Shown: positions 1 through 11,320 of the stretch, piece by piece
How positions within the stretch are numbered: the stretch's first letter is position 1
Layout: the number at the start of each line of letters is the position of its first letter
From: Eucriotettix oculatus
Taxonomy: Eukaryota > Arthropoda > Insecta > Orthoptera > Tetrigidae
Length of the DNA stretch: 64,000 nt
NCBI GenBank assembly: GCA_034510155.1
Contig: CM067382.1
Coordinates: 64,282,183-64,346,182, forward strand
Reading direction: 5' to 3'
Notes under the pieces: generated by a model
Seen by the model: the letters and a program-made list of their open reading frames with translations, nothing else
Databases searched by the model: none
Told to the model about the DNA's origin: nothing
Program-made: the position numbers and the translations under genes

Positions 1-1430
1 CGTAGTGTGTCTTGGTGGCTAGGTTAGCTTCTATATCCATCGGGGTCTGTTTGAATCATCATTATTTTTTGTTTTGCTTCAATTGTTTTTTTGTCTATTT
101 AGTGTAGTGTTTGTGGGTATTAGTGTTTTTCTTTTGTTTTTTAGGTTTCTATTTTACTGTTTATCAATATTTCGTTTTTTATTTTGATTTTTTTTGGTTA
201 TTTTAGATCTTTGTTTTGTATTATTTATGGTAGGTATTTTTGTTTGTTTTGTTTTTTTTGTTTTGACTGTAGTTTTGAGTATCTCTAAGGTTTCTTATTT
301 TTGTGATTTCTTGTCGCTTAGTTTGCTTTAAATGTTCATTTGACGTTTGGTTATTGAAGAATCCACGATTTTACGTGAATTGTATTTAGTACAATATAAG
401 ACTGATAATAATTTGATTAAACCTTCATAATAAATCGAATTTAAAAAAATATATATAAAATGATAACAATAAAAAATAAACAAGCAATAAAAAAAGTAAA
501 TATCTCAATTTTATGAAATGTATATATACTTAAACATTAAAAATACAAATATTACAATAACAAAATACCCAAAAATAGATCGTATAATAATTAAAAAAAA
601 TATTAACTAGTTTATTTTTAAATGTAAATTAAACCTTAATAACCTCCAAATAAAAACATAATGTATAAATGGTATTATCATTTAAGTAACTTTAAATATA
701 ATAAAAAAGAACAGATCATCACAACAAGTTAAGCACAATAAAAAAACTACACTCAGTCTAATTTTAACAAATCAAAGTGTCATAAAAATACAAATTTAAA
801 ATGAATTTATTTTACATATCTTAAATAATTTTTATAAAACCATTACACAATCATTTAAATCATAATGTAGTTAAATTAAAAATGTAATAATCATTAAATA
901 AAATAGAAAATTATAATAAGAACATTAGCATAGTATAATAATTACATAGGCTATATATACCTACTAATTCTTACTTGATTTACCCCTTAGTTGAGAACTA
1001 ATAGACCTGTATATATAGTCTATATAAATTAGTAACAAGCAATTTTGGGATTTGATTTCCTTTTTTTCCAACGCGATTGCATATAATCCCACTCACCCCA
1101 AAAACATCTCACATTTTTTTAACGTTTCGTTCAACTTTGCCGACTTTTTCAGGTAATTTTTTAATTGGATTGTGTCTGCTCACCATAACAATTGTAGTAC
1201 ACGGTCAAGTAATTAAAGAAATGTCGGGGTAAATAGTTAATTAAATAACAGTTAATCAAATATTTAATTAAATATACAATCTTTAATTTTGCGTCATTAG
1301 TTAAAATAATTAATATTTGCATTGGAAATTTTAATACATCTAAAAGAATTAGTTCTGTATCAAGCATAGACGCTATAAAAGTCAGCAAATCATATATTGT
1401 GTTGGTATCATTTATTGTTATGAGGGTGTA
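1..1430. other. AT-rich stretch without a recognisable gene
   Basis: The first ~350 bases are T-rich on the plus strand. Bases 350-1000 are a very AT-rich mix of short A and T runs. Frames are short and of biased composition. A 75-codon minus-strand frame at 1161-1388 has no recognisable motif and lies in AT-rich sequence, so I do not call it. No element boundary or tandem structure is obvious. Confidence 0.5.
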
Positions 1431-2345
1431 GAATCAAGATAGAGAATGCGTTCCCTGTTGGTGTTCCACAGGGGACGATAATTGTAACATTATTATTATT
1501 GTTATTATTATTGTTACAAAACGTACTATATTAGTAATTTGGAACCTTTCTATCCCGTCTGTACTGAACAATTGTCGAAGGATGTCTTATCAAGATATCA
1601 AAGACAAGAATGGTGTACCACAAGGGACGATAATTGTACCATTATTATTTTTTTTTTAAAAAAAGTACTATGTTAATTATTTTAAACGTCTCTCAATTGT
1701 GCCATTGTTATTACAAAACGTACTATATTAATTATTTTGAACGTTCCTCTCTCCCTTCTGTACTGGCCAATTGTCGAAGGATGTCTTATCAAACAGATCG
1801 ACCCCTAGAATCCGCTACTGTTGGTGTTCCACAATGGACGATAATTAAGCAATTATTATTATTATTACAAAAAGTACTATATTAGTAATTTGGAACCTTT
1901 CTATCCCGTCTGTACTGGCCAATTGTCGAAGGATGTCTTATCAAGATATCAAATGCACCCCTGTTGGTGTACCACAAGGAACAATAATTGTACCATTATT
2001 ATTTATTTTAAAAAAGTACGATGTTAATTATTTTTAGCGTCTCTCAATTGTGCCATTGTTATTACAAAACGATCTATATTAATTATTTTGAACGTTCCTC
2101 TCTCCTTCTGTGCTGACCACTTGTCGAAGGGTGTCGATAATTGTACCATTATTTGTGAAAAAATTTACTATATCAATTATTTAAAACGTCTCATCCCTTC
2201 TGTACAGACCACTTGTTAAAAAGGTGTCTTATCAAAGAGGTCGAACGCAAGAATCCGCTACTGTTGGCGTTCCACAGGGGACAATAATTGGGGCCCCGTT
2301 ATTATCAAAACACCAATCGGCCAGCAACAATTTAAACTCTGTAAT
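1430..2345 (+). repeat. Degenerate tandem array built on a LINE reverse transcriptase fragment
   Basis: A phrase encoding VGVPQGTIIG or a decayed version recurs at about 1460, 1612, 1823, 1966 and 2266, with a collapsed copy near 2131, giving spacings of about 135-210 bases. Between them, shared segments recur: a TTGTCGAAGGATGTCTTATC block, ATT-rich runs and an ACGTACTATATTA-type block. GVPQGTxLGPxLF is the well-known RT motif of Jockey/CR1-type non-LTR retrotransposons, so the array probably arose by local amplification of a LINE piece. The last copy (2224-2330) is the best preserved and reads QESATVGVPQGTIIGAPLL in frame. No unit carries a complete RT domain, so these are relics. Confidence 0.6.
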
Positions 2346-2464
2346 CGTGTTATCCTCAGAAATTATAAAAGTTTCGAGATCAATATATCGAAGTATTATC
2401 GACCGGAGTCGAGACAGCCGCTGGCGGGTCTAGGACGATTCGGCATTCGCCTATAGCACTACAT

Positions 2465-2810
2465 TTTCAATTGCTTCTATTCTTTTCGTTTCCGCAGCTC
2501 CTATCGTCCACATTTCTCACCCATACAACGCCACGGTCCATACCAACACTTTTAGGAATGATATCCCATAGCCGTAAAGGAAATTCTTCTTTGCCGAAGC
2601 CTTTCTTGCCCGGTCCTATCCTACTCTTTATGTCTACTATGCTTCTACCATCCCTTGTTATGGTGCCTAAAGTAGCAGAATTCCATTACTATCTTCAAAA
2701 TATCTCTTCCCAATCTACAACATTTTCTTATCCCACTATTTCCTACACTACATAACTCATCACCTTGGTTTTCCCTCTATTTATCCCCATGCTGTGTTTA
2801 TTAGACACCA
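2465..2810 (-). mobile_element. LINE reverse transcriptase C-terminal fragment, decayed
   Basis: On the minus strand, broken across frames, the sequence reads INRGKTKVM, then a decayed relative of the CYLGSxIT segment, then ITRDGRS followed by DIKSRIG, and finally a TVALYG.EMWTIGAAETKRIEA-like stretch. The same order is seen in the better-preserved plus-strand copy at 58.3-59.2 kb. These segments lie downstream of the FADD catalytic motif in endonuclease-RT LINEs. Several frameshifts and stops make it a dead fragment. Open frames on the plus strand here are antisense shadows. Confidence 0.6.
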
Positions 2811-2939
2811 GAAAACTTTATAAAATTCATACATTAATAACACAACATAAATAATCAATTTTCTTAGTCAGTTTTATTTTCTTACTTATGTTTAGGACTA
2901 TATATTTAATAATTTAGATAAACATTAAATTATATGCCT

Positions 2940-3065
2940 ATTAATGAGAGTTTCGTGCCGAGTCGGTCGCTTTATGTCTAGTAATGCTATGCGTGTTTCG
3001 CGCCGAACTGGCTCGCGCCGAAACGGCTGCGCCCAAGTGGCCGCGCCGAATGGTCCCATCCCGGC
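2940..3065. repeat. GC-rich short degenerate repeat with GCGCCGAA core
   Basis: A GC-rich patch in otherwise AT-rich surroundings holds about five imperfect ~17-base units with the core TCGYGCCGARNYGG: around 2954, 2997, 3013, 3029 (decayed) and 3042. It could be a short minisatellite or part of an unrecognised element. Overlapping plus-strand frames rich in Arg and Ala follow from this composition and show no domain. Confidence 0.4.
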
Positions 3066-3800
3066 CGCTGGCTGCTACCTGCTATTTACCGTATACCAAG
3101 TCCATCATCACCGCCGCCAACGTCCACTTTATTTTTAAAGGGTGGCCCTTACATTTGGAGTTTTATGAGATGAATGCAACAGCCTCTATTTAAAGGGGAT
3201 TGGCCGTTCGTTCCCCTGCGTCGCATATGGCTTGGCACGCGTCGTGATCATCGTCGTCGTCGCCGCCGCTGCAGAGAGCGTGACCGCGTCTGTTGTCGAT
3301 GGCTTGTTTCTTGTGTGTGTGGTGTGTAGCTGTTTGTCCCCGGGGAGCTTATTGCGCACGGTTGCACCCTGGGGTGGTGTGGGTTGGCTAGGCTAGGTAC
3401 CTGAACCAACCACATAGCAGGTCGCGTGGCCCATCTCCAGCGGAGATCGTAATCCGCCGTGGTGGACCAGCAGCAGCAGCTGGCTGCTAACTCTTTCACT
3501 CCATTCAATGGAGGACGATGTTTGCCACAAGCTACAGACAGTAAGTAACCTGCAGCAGCGGAGGGACGGGGCCAGCCAGGTGTTGTGGCACATCTGCCCC
3601 CGCGCGCGATAATTACACACGCCCCCCTACACAAACAGGTTCTTCTTCCTCCTTTCCCAGATGCCCACGGCTAACCATTTCCACTTGAGAAACTCAACTG
3701 CTGGAAAACATGTCTCAACCCCCCACCCTCCCACCCCACACTCACCTTCTTTCCCGTCGAAAGGTGCCTCCTCAAGTGATGAATCCCCAAAAAATGCGCC
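3066..3800. other. GC-balanced non-repetitive stretch, no gene seen
   Basis: This part contains CAG/CTG and GTC/CGT trinucleotide clusters (near 3250-3275 and 3465-3485) and a mixed-composition sequence with several short frames on both strands. None of these frames has a recognisable motif. A conserved exon cannot be excluded, but no splice-bounded coding pattern is evident. Confidence 0.35.
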
Positions 3801-3885
3801 CCTGATGGCTTGCCACAAGGGTCTATAATTGGACCCGTTATTATCTAAAACCAGTCAGCCAGCCAGCGAATTGAAACTCAAAGGC
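3795..3885 (+). mobile_element. Short LINE RT fragment (GLPQGSIIGP)
   Basis: The plus strand encodes DGLPQGSIIGPVI at about 3803-3841. This is the same RT motif as in the 1.4-2.3 kb array. The next ~45 bases (CCGTTATTATCTAAAACC and onward) also match the sequence after the best array copy at ~2295-2340, so the two places share a common LINE ancestor. Stops follow at once. Confidence 0.5.
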
Positions 3886-4645
3886 GTGACTTCGTCGTTC
3901 ACAGAACGGTTACAAAGGAACTGTGAAACATTTAAAATACTAAAAAAAAAATTTTCCCCCCCCTTAAACACTCCACATTAGGAATGATAAGATTGCAAAC
4001 GTGCCGAGTTCACCAGCCTCAAATCTCAGACGAATGAGAAAATTCACAGTAGTTTCAGGTGAATTAAATGTTGCAAGGAAGGCTTAGTTATAAGAGGTCG
4101 GAAGAAGGAAAGGGAAAGAAAAGAGGTGGGATAATACAGCACTGTTTCTTTGTCCGACCCAAGGGAGTTCTGGGATGTCCGCGGAACGGAACCAATTAAT
4201 TTTTTTTTCCTGAATTGAAAAGGAATTTATTAAATTTTATTAAAGGACTGATTTTCATTATTAATTATTTTAATCAGTCTCTTAAATAACCAAAACTATA
4301 TAATCTAGTTTTGATTTCAACATTTATTTAGAAGAAGAAGATTTTTAGATTTATTATTATTATTCAATCCATTCGTCCTCGGTTGGGGAAATAGGATACG
4401 TCAAATATAATATTACACAAGAAATATACAAAATTTTACAATTAAGAATTGAAGGACAAAAAGAAGCTTTCTGGATTGCCATAGTCATCTACAAAAGTAA
4501 AAATACAAATTTTTTGAAACATTAAATTTTTTGTTGCTTTTTTTTTAAAAAAAAACAAATTGATATATAAATTTAAAACAAAATTCCACAAAAAAAATTG
4601 TAATGATCCGGGTGGAAGTCCTTTAAGGACCAAGAGGTGGAACGA
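3886..4645. other. AT-rich stretch, nothing recognisable
   Basis: It is AT-rich sequence with A and T homopolymers. A 63-codon minus-strand frame (4442-4633) is dominated by Phe, Lys and Leu from poly-A/T runs and is not supported as a gene. Confidence 0.45.
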
Positions 4646-4647
4646 TA

Positions 4648-5240
4648 TAAAAAAAGAGATAGAGAGATAGATAAAGATAGAGAGAGATAGATAAAGATAG
4701 AGAGAGATAGATAAAGATAGAGAGATAGATAAAGATAGAGAGAGATAGATAAAGATAGAGAGAGATAGATAAAGATAGAGAGAGATAGATAAAGATAGAG
4801 AGAGATAGATAAAGATAGAGAGAGATAGATAAAGATAGAGAGAGATAGATAAAGATAGAGAGAGATAAAGATAGAGAGAGAGAGATAAAGAGAGAGAGAG
4901 AGATAAAGATAGAGAGATAGAGATAGATAAAGATAGAGAGATAGAGATAGATAAAGATAGAGAGATAGAGATAGATAAAGATAGAGAGATAGAGATAGAT
5001 AAAGATAGAGAGAGATAGATAAAGATAGAGAGAGATAGATAAAGATAGAGAGATAGATAAAGATAGAGAGAGATAGAGACAGAGAGATAAAGATAGAGAG
5101 AGATAGATAAAGATAGAGAGAGATAGATAAAGATAGAGAGAGATAGATAAAGATGGAGAGAGATAGATAAAGATGGAGAGAGATAGATAAAGATACAGAG
5201 AGAAAGATAGAGAGATAGAGAGATAGAGAGAGATAAAGAT

Positions 5241-5271
<31 letters not shown>

Positions 5272-5438
5272 TAAAGATAGAGAGAGATAGATAAAGATAG
5301 AGAGAGATAGATAAAGATAGAGAGATAGAGATAGATAAAGATAGAGAGATAGAGATAGATAAAGATAGAGAGATAGAGATAGATAAAGATAGAGAGAGAT
5401 AGATAAAGATAGAGAGAGAAAGAGAGAGAGAGAGAGAT
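4648..5438 (+). repeat. 20-bp purine-rich tandem repeat (GATA/GA type)
   Basis: About 790 bases are built from a basic 20-base unit, AGAGAGAGATAGATAAAGAT, with variants that gain or lose GATA or GA dinucleotides. The plus strand is almost entirely purine plus T. No point within it has other content. It is a polymorphic minisatellite/microsatellite mosaic. Confidence 0.9.
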
Positions 5439-5960
5439 TCCAGAAGACGAAGGTCGGTTCTTCGGGACAGAGGAAAGTAAACTTGGTGTACAGAATGTAG
5501 AATAGTCCCCAGAGAAAGATCGAAAGAGGGAGGCGATGGGAAAATTACAAGTTTGAGAACGCTGAGTGAGTTAAGGTCGAAGCTGTTGTGGTTTATCGAC
5601 CAGCGTTACACCTGGGCTCCCTCCCGAGAAGCCCGCCGGTGCCACATTTGCGGTCAGCCACACACGGGAGCTTCCGGGAGAGGAAAAATTGGTAAATGAA
5701 GCCTCTTACCACTTATGACGTAAGATTGAAGACCGGCCACGGTAGCTTGTACCCTGCGGTGCGCTCAGAACAGGGAGAGAGAAAGAGACAGGAAAAAAGG
5801 TTAATTTAAACGAAACTATAGGAGGAAAAAGGGGAGGGACGAGGGTTATGGTAAGATCACATTCAAAAGTAACGAAAATGAAGTGGTAGGAGAACATAAG
5901 CTGATAATCGCCCCCCTTGAAAGCCATTTTGTGTTGCTACGTCATGATCCATGTTTCTAG
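5439..5960. other. Unique sequence without supported gene
   Basis: Mixed-composition sequence between two repeat arrays. A 73-codon minus-strand frame (5706-5927) has no recognisable motif. A GGAAGCTCCCG-type palindromic region and short purine runs are present but nothing else can be called. Confidence 0.35.
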
Positions 5961-5964
5961 CAGA

Positions 5965-6160
5965 ACAATAGTAAACAGTCGCCATCTTGGACGCAAGTCT
6001 GGTTTGAAAAACAAAGTCAATTAATATATCAACTTAGATAAGAGCTAGCAAAAGGAGTCGCCATCTTGGACGCCATTATTGTTACCAAGAAAAAGAGTAA
6101 TAAATTTATATATAAACTTAGGTAACTGCTAGCAGAACATGTAACTAACACGACGAATCA

Positions 6161-6197
<37 letters not shown>

Positions 6198-6810
6198 TAA
6201 GAAAGGTGCAAGCGGAACGTGAACTAATAGTCGCCATTTTCGGTCGCAAGTCAAAACTAAAAAAAAAATATAAACTGAAATGCCATAAAAACGTAAAATA
6301 GTAGAGTCGCCATCTTGGACGTCATTCCCGTTGCTATGGCAAGATCAATAAATATATATAAACTTAAGAAAAGTGCAAGCGGAACGTGAACTAATAGTCG
6401 CCATTTTCGGTCGCAAGTCAAAACTAAAAAAAAAAATATAAACTGAAGTGCCAGAAAAAAACGTGAAATAATAGAGACGCCATCTTGGACGTCATTCCCG
6501 TTGCTATGGCAAGATCAATAAATATATAAAAACTTAAGAAATGTCCTAGCAGAACGTAAAATAACAGTCGACATCTGCGACGCCATTTTAGGGTGTCCCA
6601 AGGCAGGGGTTAAAATTATAAACTTAAGCAAGTGCCAGCAGAACTAACAGTCACCATATCGGACGACGCCATCTTTGTTTCTAAGACGAGGTCAATAAAT
6701 ATACAGGCACAAACAGCCGCCAACGCGGGTTCAATAAATATATAATCTCCCGACGTAAATGCTAGCAGAAAGTGAAATAATTAGTCCCCACGTTGGGCGC
6801 CATTAAATAA
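5965..6810 (+). repeat. ~85-bp tandem array with CCATCTTGG core
   Basis: Units begin with a GTCGCCATCTTGGACG-like core at about 5979, 6057, 6230, 6306, 6397, 6476, 6567 and 6649, with a decayed copy near 6783. A second shared block reads ATAAACTTAAG followed by GTGCAAGCGGAACGTGAA or GTGCCAGCAGAA. The ~175-base segments at about 6190-6355 and 6357-6530 are nearly identical, showing a recent two-unit duplication. An (AT)n run at 6165-6193 sits inside. The core resembles the binding site of the zinc-finger proteins YY1/Pleiohomeotic (GCCATCTTG), which may be coincidence. Confidence 0.7.
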
Positions 6811-7490
6811 ATGTACATCGAAATTTTGAAACCCTTTCTTTGATGACAGGCAAACATCTATTTCTTTACAGCTGTAAAAAATGTTTAATTAAAATCCGCC
6901 AACCGTTCACTAGGTAATTTTTATTATTAATTTTTTGGGGGGAAAACCAGAGCAGTGACGTCAGAAGATTTTCTATTGCCTCTGCAAGGTCTTTTTTTTT
7001 AAATTTAAATTTCTTTACACATGGTTATGGCATCCCTCACAGTGTTTTTCTCCGGGTGTGTATCAAGTTAATGTGAAGAATGCAGAGAGAGAGAGAGAAG
7101 GTGGTGGGTGAGGGGAACGGAGTTGCCGCCGCCGCCGCCGAAGTTTCCTATCTTCCCGATCGTGCTGGTGTAAGGTCTTTTGTGGCCTGTGGAGACTCGC
7201 TCCGGCGCCCCAGACTCTGCTGCAAGAAACCGCAGTGGCACGAGCTAATTGCAGACAGTGGTCACTCAACTTCCAGCCAGCCAGGGAAGCACGCGGACAA
7301 GGAGGAGGGCAAAAACGAAAAGGCGAGGAGCGAAGCTCAACTCAGCTCAAATCCTCGGCGGCGGCCGCCGTGGTGATGGTGGAAAAACCTTCCTGCCGGT
7401 CCTCAGGACAAGAAACCACTCAAGACATGCGTCATAATATTATGCTCGAGAGATACAATACCTTACATTGAAATAAGTCGGATCTCTCAG
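6811..7490. other. Mixed unique sequence, one CRE-type palindrome
   Basis: The sequence contains TGACGTCA at 6956-6963 and a GCC trinucleotide run at 7123-7140. Several overlapping frames of 60-98 codons occur at 7063-7471, on both strands. They overlap each other, are rich in Arg, Ser and Pro, and show no known domain. I leave them uncalled. Confidence 0.3.
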
Positions 7491-7925
7491 CTTTTGTCTC
7501 ACTTTCTTTCTTGCTGTTTCTCTGTTCCTTTCACTATTTATTCACCTCTGTCTTTCTTTCTCTCTTTCTCTGTCTCTCTTTTTGTTTCTCTCTCTCCTGA
7601 TCTCTTTCTTTCTTTCAGTCTGTTTTACGCTTCCTGTCTGCAATTAATTGTCTGCACATCGATTCGACAATTATCGATATTTAACGACAGAGCGAGAGAG
7701 AGAGACGAAGATAGTGTGAGAGAAGGAACTAGAGAAAGGCCAAAAAAATCTGTTTTTTTTCTCATTCCTTCTCTCTCTCTTACTCCATCTTTTCTCTCTC
7801 TCTCTCTCTCTTTCTGAGTTTCTTCACCTTCTTCCTCTTAATATGCTCTTCCTCTCCTAGTTTCTTCCTTTCATTCTCTCTCTGTTTGACGCTTCCTCTC
7901 CTCTATATTCGTCTCTCTTCTTCGG
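7490..7925 (+). repeat. CT-rich low-complexity tracts
   Basis: Two polypyrimidine stretches (about 7490-7625 and 7755-7820), mostly CTTT and CT steps, flank a short purine-rich piece at 7688-7745. The 107-codon frame over them is Ser/Leu/Phe only and reflects the repeat. Confidence 0.75.
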
Positions 7926-8009
7926 GATCTTGGTTAGAAAGTCCTACATACTACGTGCGGATGTGAATTTTGGCCTCAAAATGAAATCCCCAGGTTAAAA
8001 AATGATCTT

Positions 8010-8265
8010 TCTCTCTTAATGTCTCTTCGTCTATTTCTCTTTTTCTCTCTCTTCGTCTCTTTCTCTTTTTCTCTCTCTTCGACTCTTTCTCTTTTTCTCT
8101 CTCTTCGACTCTTTCTCCTTTTTCTCTCTCTTCGACTCTTTCTCCTTTTCTCTCTCTTCGACTCTTTCTCCTTTTCTCTCGCTTCGACTCTTTCTCCTTT
8201 TCTCTCGCTTCGACTCTTTCTCCTTTTCTCTCGCTTCGACTCTTTCTCCTTCTCTCTCTCTCTCT
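8010..8265 (+). repeat. 26-bp polypyrimidine minisatellite
   Basis: About ten units of ~26 bases carry the landmark CGACTCTTTCTCC (CGTCTCTTTCTC in the first ones). Landmarks occur at about 8080, 8106, 8133, 8159, 8185, 8211 and 8237. Units change along the array from CTCTCTCTTCG to CTCTCGCTTCG, showing separate expansion of two variants. The long Glu/Arg/Lys frames on the minus strand (7976-8578) are translations of this repeat and not a gene. Confidence 0.85.
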
Positions 8266-8657
8266 CTCTGGCTTCCTTTCTGCTCCGTCCTTTTCTCTCT
8301 GTATAAAGAGGCAAGATAAAATCCATGTGAATCCGGGCACCAAATCGCGTAGTCGATTTTTCTTGCAAAGATTTTTTTTCTCCCTCCCTCATCCACCCAT
8401 GCGGGACACACACACACATCATTCTACTGTGATCGATACACAGAAATACAGTCACATTGCGACTCTCCAGTTTGAGAATTGAAATAACCTCCTTGAGTAC
8501 TATTTCCTTGTCCTCAGTGGTAAGGGGGAGGGAGGGGGAGTTGTATCCTCCATGTTGCTGACCAGCGATTGTGGCCATTATTCATGAACCAAGCAACAAC
8601 TTTGTTGTGTTATGCATACCAAATTTCTCCAATTGAATTACAGTATCCTTGGCTAGC

Positions 8658-8660
<3 letters not shown>
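8266..8660. other. Unique sequence between repeats, no gene seen
   Basis: Mixed composition with a short CA run at about 8407-8417. No convincing open frame or element boundary. Confidence 0.35.
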
Positions 8661-8690
<30 letters not shown>

Positions 8691-8692
8691 GA
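8660..8692 (+). repeat. (GA)n microsatellite
   Basis: A pure GA run of about 28 bases followed by a GACACGAGGGGAAGACG junction. Confidence 0.9.
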
Positions 8693-10255
8693 GGGGAAGA
8701 CGATGAAATTTCCTCCCCCTCTTCCTCCTCCCAGCTTCCCTCTCTCCTGTTACCAGCAATATTTATCTAAATCCTGTCCCCCAATCTCTCTTTACCCACG
8801 CGCGTCTGTCACACCTTTTCATCACCATGACCAAGACTTCGTTTAACAATTCCTTCTTCTTCTTCTTTTTTTTCCCTGGTGTCTCCCCTTAATTTTATTT
8901 CTCAAGGACAGTCACACTGTGTGTGATATTTTCCCTCCCTCTGTACGGAACCTAAACTACTGTATAAGGTTTCTCACACTGCTGCCAAATCACTAATACC
9001 AACATTAACAGCATTCATTTCCCTCAATCCAACCCCCTCCCTCCTCCTCCTCCTCCTCTTCCGTGTCTGACCCTTCAACAACGTTATTCCATTATATTCA
9101 GTACAACAAGCAGCAGTAGCCAAATACACACACACAGAGAGAGAAGGGAAGGGGGAGAGAGAGAGAGAAGTGATTTGGCTCGTAAGTCATGCGCCGTGTA
9201 TGGCAACGACGACGTCGCCGAGAATACAGATGAGAGACGTGAAGACAAGAAAGTCGCAACAACACGAGCCGACGGACACGGCGACGACAAAGAACACTCA
9301 GCAAGGAGAAAGAAAGAAAGAAAGAAAAAGAGAAAGAGTGAAGAAGGAAAAAAAACGTAGGGGAACCGCGTGGGGGGGAAACAACCAGGTAAAGCAATTT
9401 ACAATAGGTTATCGGGATTGGAACAATTGACTTCCACATTGTCTCAATAAATTTATTTCTGAAGTGAATTGTGTGAATAAATAAATAAATAAATAATGAA
9501 TGCGTCTGCTTCTTCTCTAGGGAAGAGTTTAGGAGTGTGAAGAAATTACGGGAAATATTACAGACGGGATTTGCCAACCTTTTTTTCTTTGCTTCGACTC
9601 CCCTCCCCCTCCCTCCCTCCTTCCCCTCCCTTCCCTCCTCGTCCTAGAAAACTATTTTTTTCTCATATCCTACAGCCCCCGTACAACAGTAGCAGTCCCT
9701 TGCTCCAGTAGAAGCGTGCGACATTACATAAATAAATATTCGTATCAAAACGAATAAACAACTTTTATTATTATTTATATTTTTTTACATAAAGGTTAAA
9801 CCGTTTTATAATGCATGAAGAAAACACGAGCCCTCAGGCCTAATGGGGGTATAATATTTTTGGCCAGTAGTAGTTTTTTTTCCTCTCGGTATTGCTGTAC
9901 CATGGTATGATGGTTGTAGCTGTGGTTTCTGTTGCACCAGCAGCAGTAGTAAGATGGACTGGAAAGAAGAGGAGAACAGGATCTGGTGGTGCTTTTGAGT
10001 TCGCGTCTCAGGGGAAATGCAAGCGTCGTGACGTCACTGGTCCTGACGTGACGTCATCAGCCAGGGGCGAGTTTGATACAGTCTCTGGTTTCAACGTACA
10101 AAGTACATGTGTAATATTTTTTTGAAATGAATATATATAATTAATGACAATGGAAACAAACAATTTCGGTTGACTTATATGAATTAAAATTATTCAAGTA
10201 AATTTATTCAATTAACTAATTGAATAGATTGTTTATATATATAAATGTATACAGA
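8693..10255. other. Mixed unique and low-complexity sequence; C-rich tract; two CRE-type sites
   Basis: Low-complexity parts are a CA/GA stretch at 9125-9170, GAAA-type repeats at 9305-9350, (AAAT)n at 9475-9497 and a C-rich tract at 9598-9645 whose minus strand has several GGG runs. Two TGACGTCA palindromes lie 20 bases apart at 10029-10036 and 10049-10056. The largest frame (159 codons, minus, 9098-9577) is rich in Phe, Ser and Leu and shows no domain. No gene is supported. Confidence 0.35.
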
Positions 10256-10737
10256 CAATGAATCGTCGTCCAAGCCAAGGAATACAGACATCAAAGAATA
10301 ATACGTTCAGTTCAAAGAAAATATAACTTCAATTGTTTTTCCGTTTACTGTTTATTCATTGTAATTTTCACCATTTGTGACCTTCAGTATTAATTTCCTT
10401 TGCGGTCAACAATTTAACATCGAACGTACGTATATTAACGTTACACTTTTAAATTAATTTATTTAATCACACGCGAGAAAAAAAAATAATAATAAATGGA
10501 AATGACGTATTCGAGAACCCAAAGATATTTCTGTTTACAACAACCAGAGGGATATATTGATTGCTAACAACATAATAATACCACCAGAGACGTTGTTGCT
10601 TACGCGCGCGCGAATTATTATTATTACTATATTTGAAAAGAAAAGAAATGCGCGGTAACGTTACAAGGGAGAGGAGGATCGATAGTGTCGTGAGGAGACT
10701 CTCTAGGAATTAAATTTAATTGAATCCTGGAGATGTA
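10256..10737 (+). repeat. Direct tandem duplication, copy A (~480 bp)
   Basis: Starts at CAATGAATCGTCGTC and ends before the same phrase at ~10738. Colinear with copy B over its length: both have the GTTCAGTTCAAAG block, the TTTCCGTTTACTGTTTATTC block, a GGTCAACAATTTAACAT block, the CGTACGTATATTAACGTTAC block, the ATGGAAATGACGTATTCGAG block and a TAGGAATTAAATTTAATTGA end. Differences are small insertions, for example extra copies of ATT, CAA and CG steps. No coding function is apparent. Confidence 0.85.
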
Positions 10738-11320
10738 CAATGAATCGTCGTCTGTGTGATACACTCCCTGGGATGTCTCCCTAACACACACACATCCAGC
10801 AGCTCCAAAGCAAAGGCAATACAATACAGAGACATCAACAACAACAACGTTCAGTTCAAAGAAAATATAACTTCAATTGTTTTTCCGTTTACTGTTTATT
10901 CATTGCATTTTTCACCATTTGTGACCTTCGGTAGTATTAATTTCCTTTGCGGTCAACAATTTAACATCAAACGTACGTATATTAACGTTACACTTTTAAA
11001 TTAATTTATTTAATCACGCGAGAAAAAAAAATTAATAATAATAAATGGAAATGACGTATTCGAGAACCCAAAGATATTTCTGTTTACAACCAGGGATATT
11101 GATTGCTAACATAATACCAGAGACGTTGTTGCTTACGCGCATGCGAATTATTATTACTATATTTGAAAAGAAAAAGAAATGCGCGGTAACGTGTGTGTGT
11201 ACGTATGCCACGTTACAAGGGAGGAGAGGAGAAGAGGAGGAGATCGATAGTGTCGACCAAGCGCTGATCGTGTGAGGAGATTGTCTAGGAATTAAATTTA
11301 ATTGAATCGTGGAGATGTCC
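10738..11320 (+). repeat. Direct tandem duplication, copy B (~580 bp)
   Basis: Second copy of the preceding unit, directly abutting it. It is ~100 bases longer because of inserted segments near its start (around 10755-10830, including a CA run) and near its end (a GT run at 11191-11200 and extra GA-rich bases). Frames of 76-82 codons inside it are interrupted in copy A, which argues against coding. Confidence 0.85.

Noticed and set aside
7976..8578. 200-codon charged minus frame resembling a coiled-coil protein
   Set aside because: The Glu/Arg/Lys part is the 26-bp minisatellite read in frame; the same tract is open in other frames.
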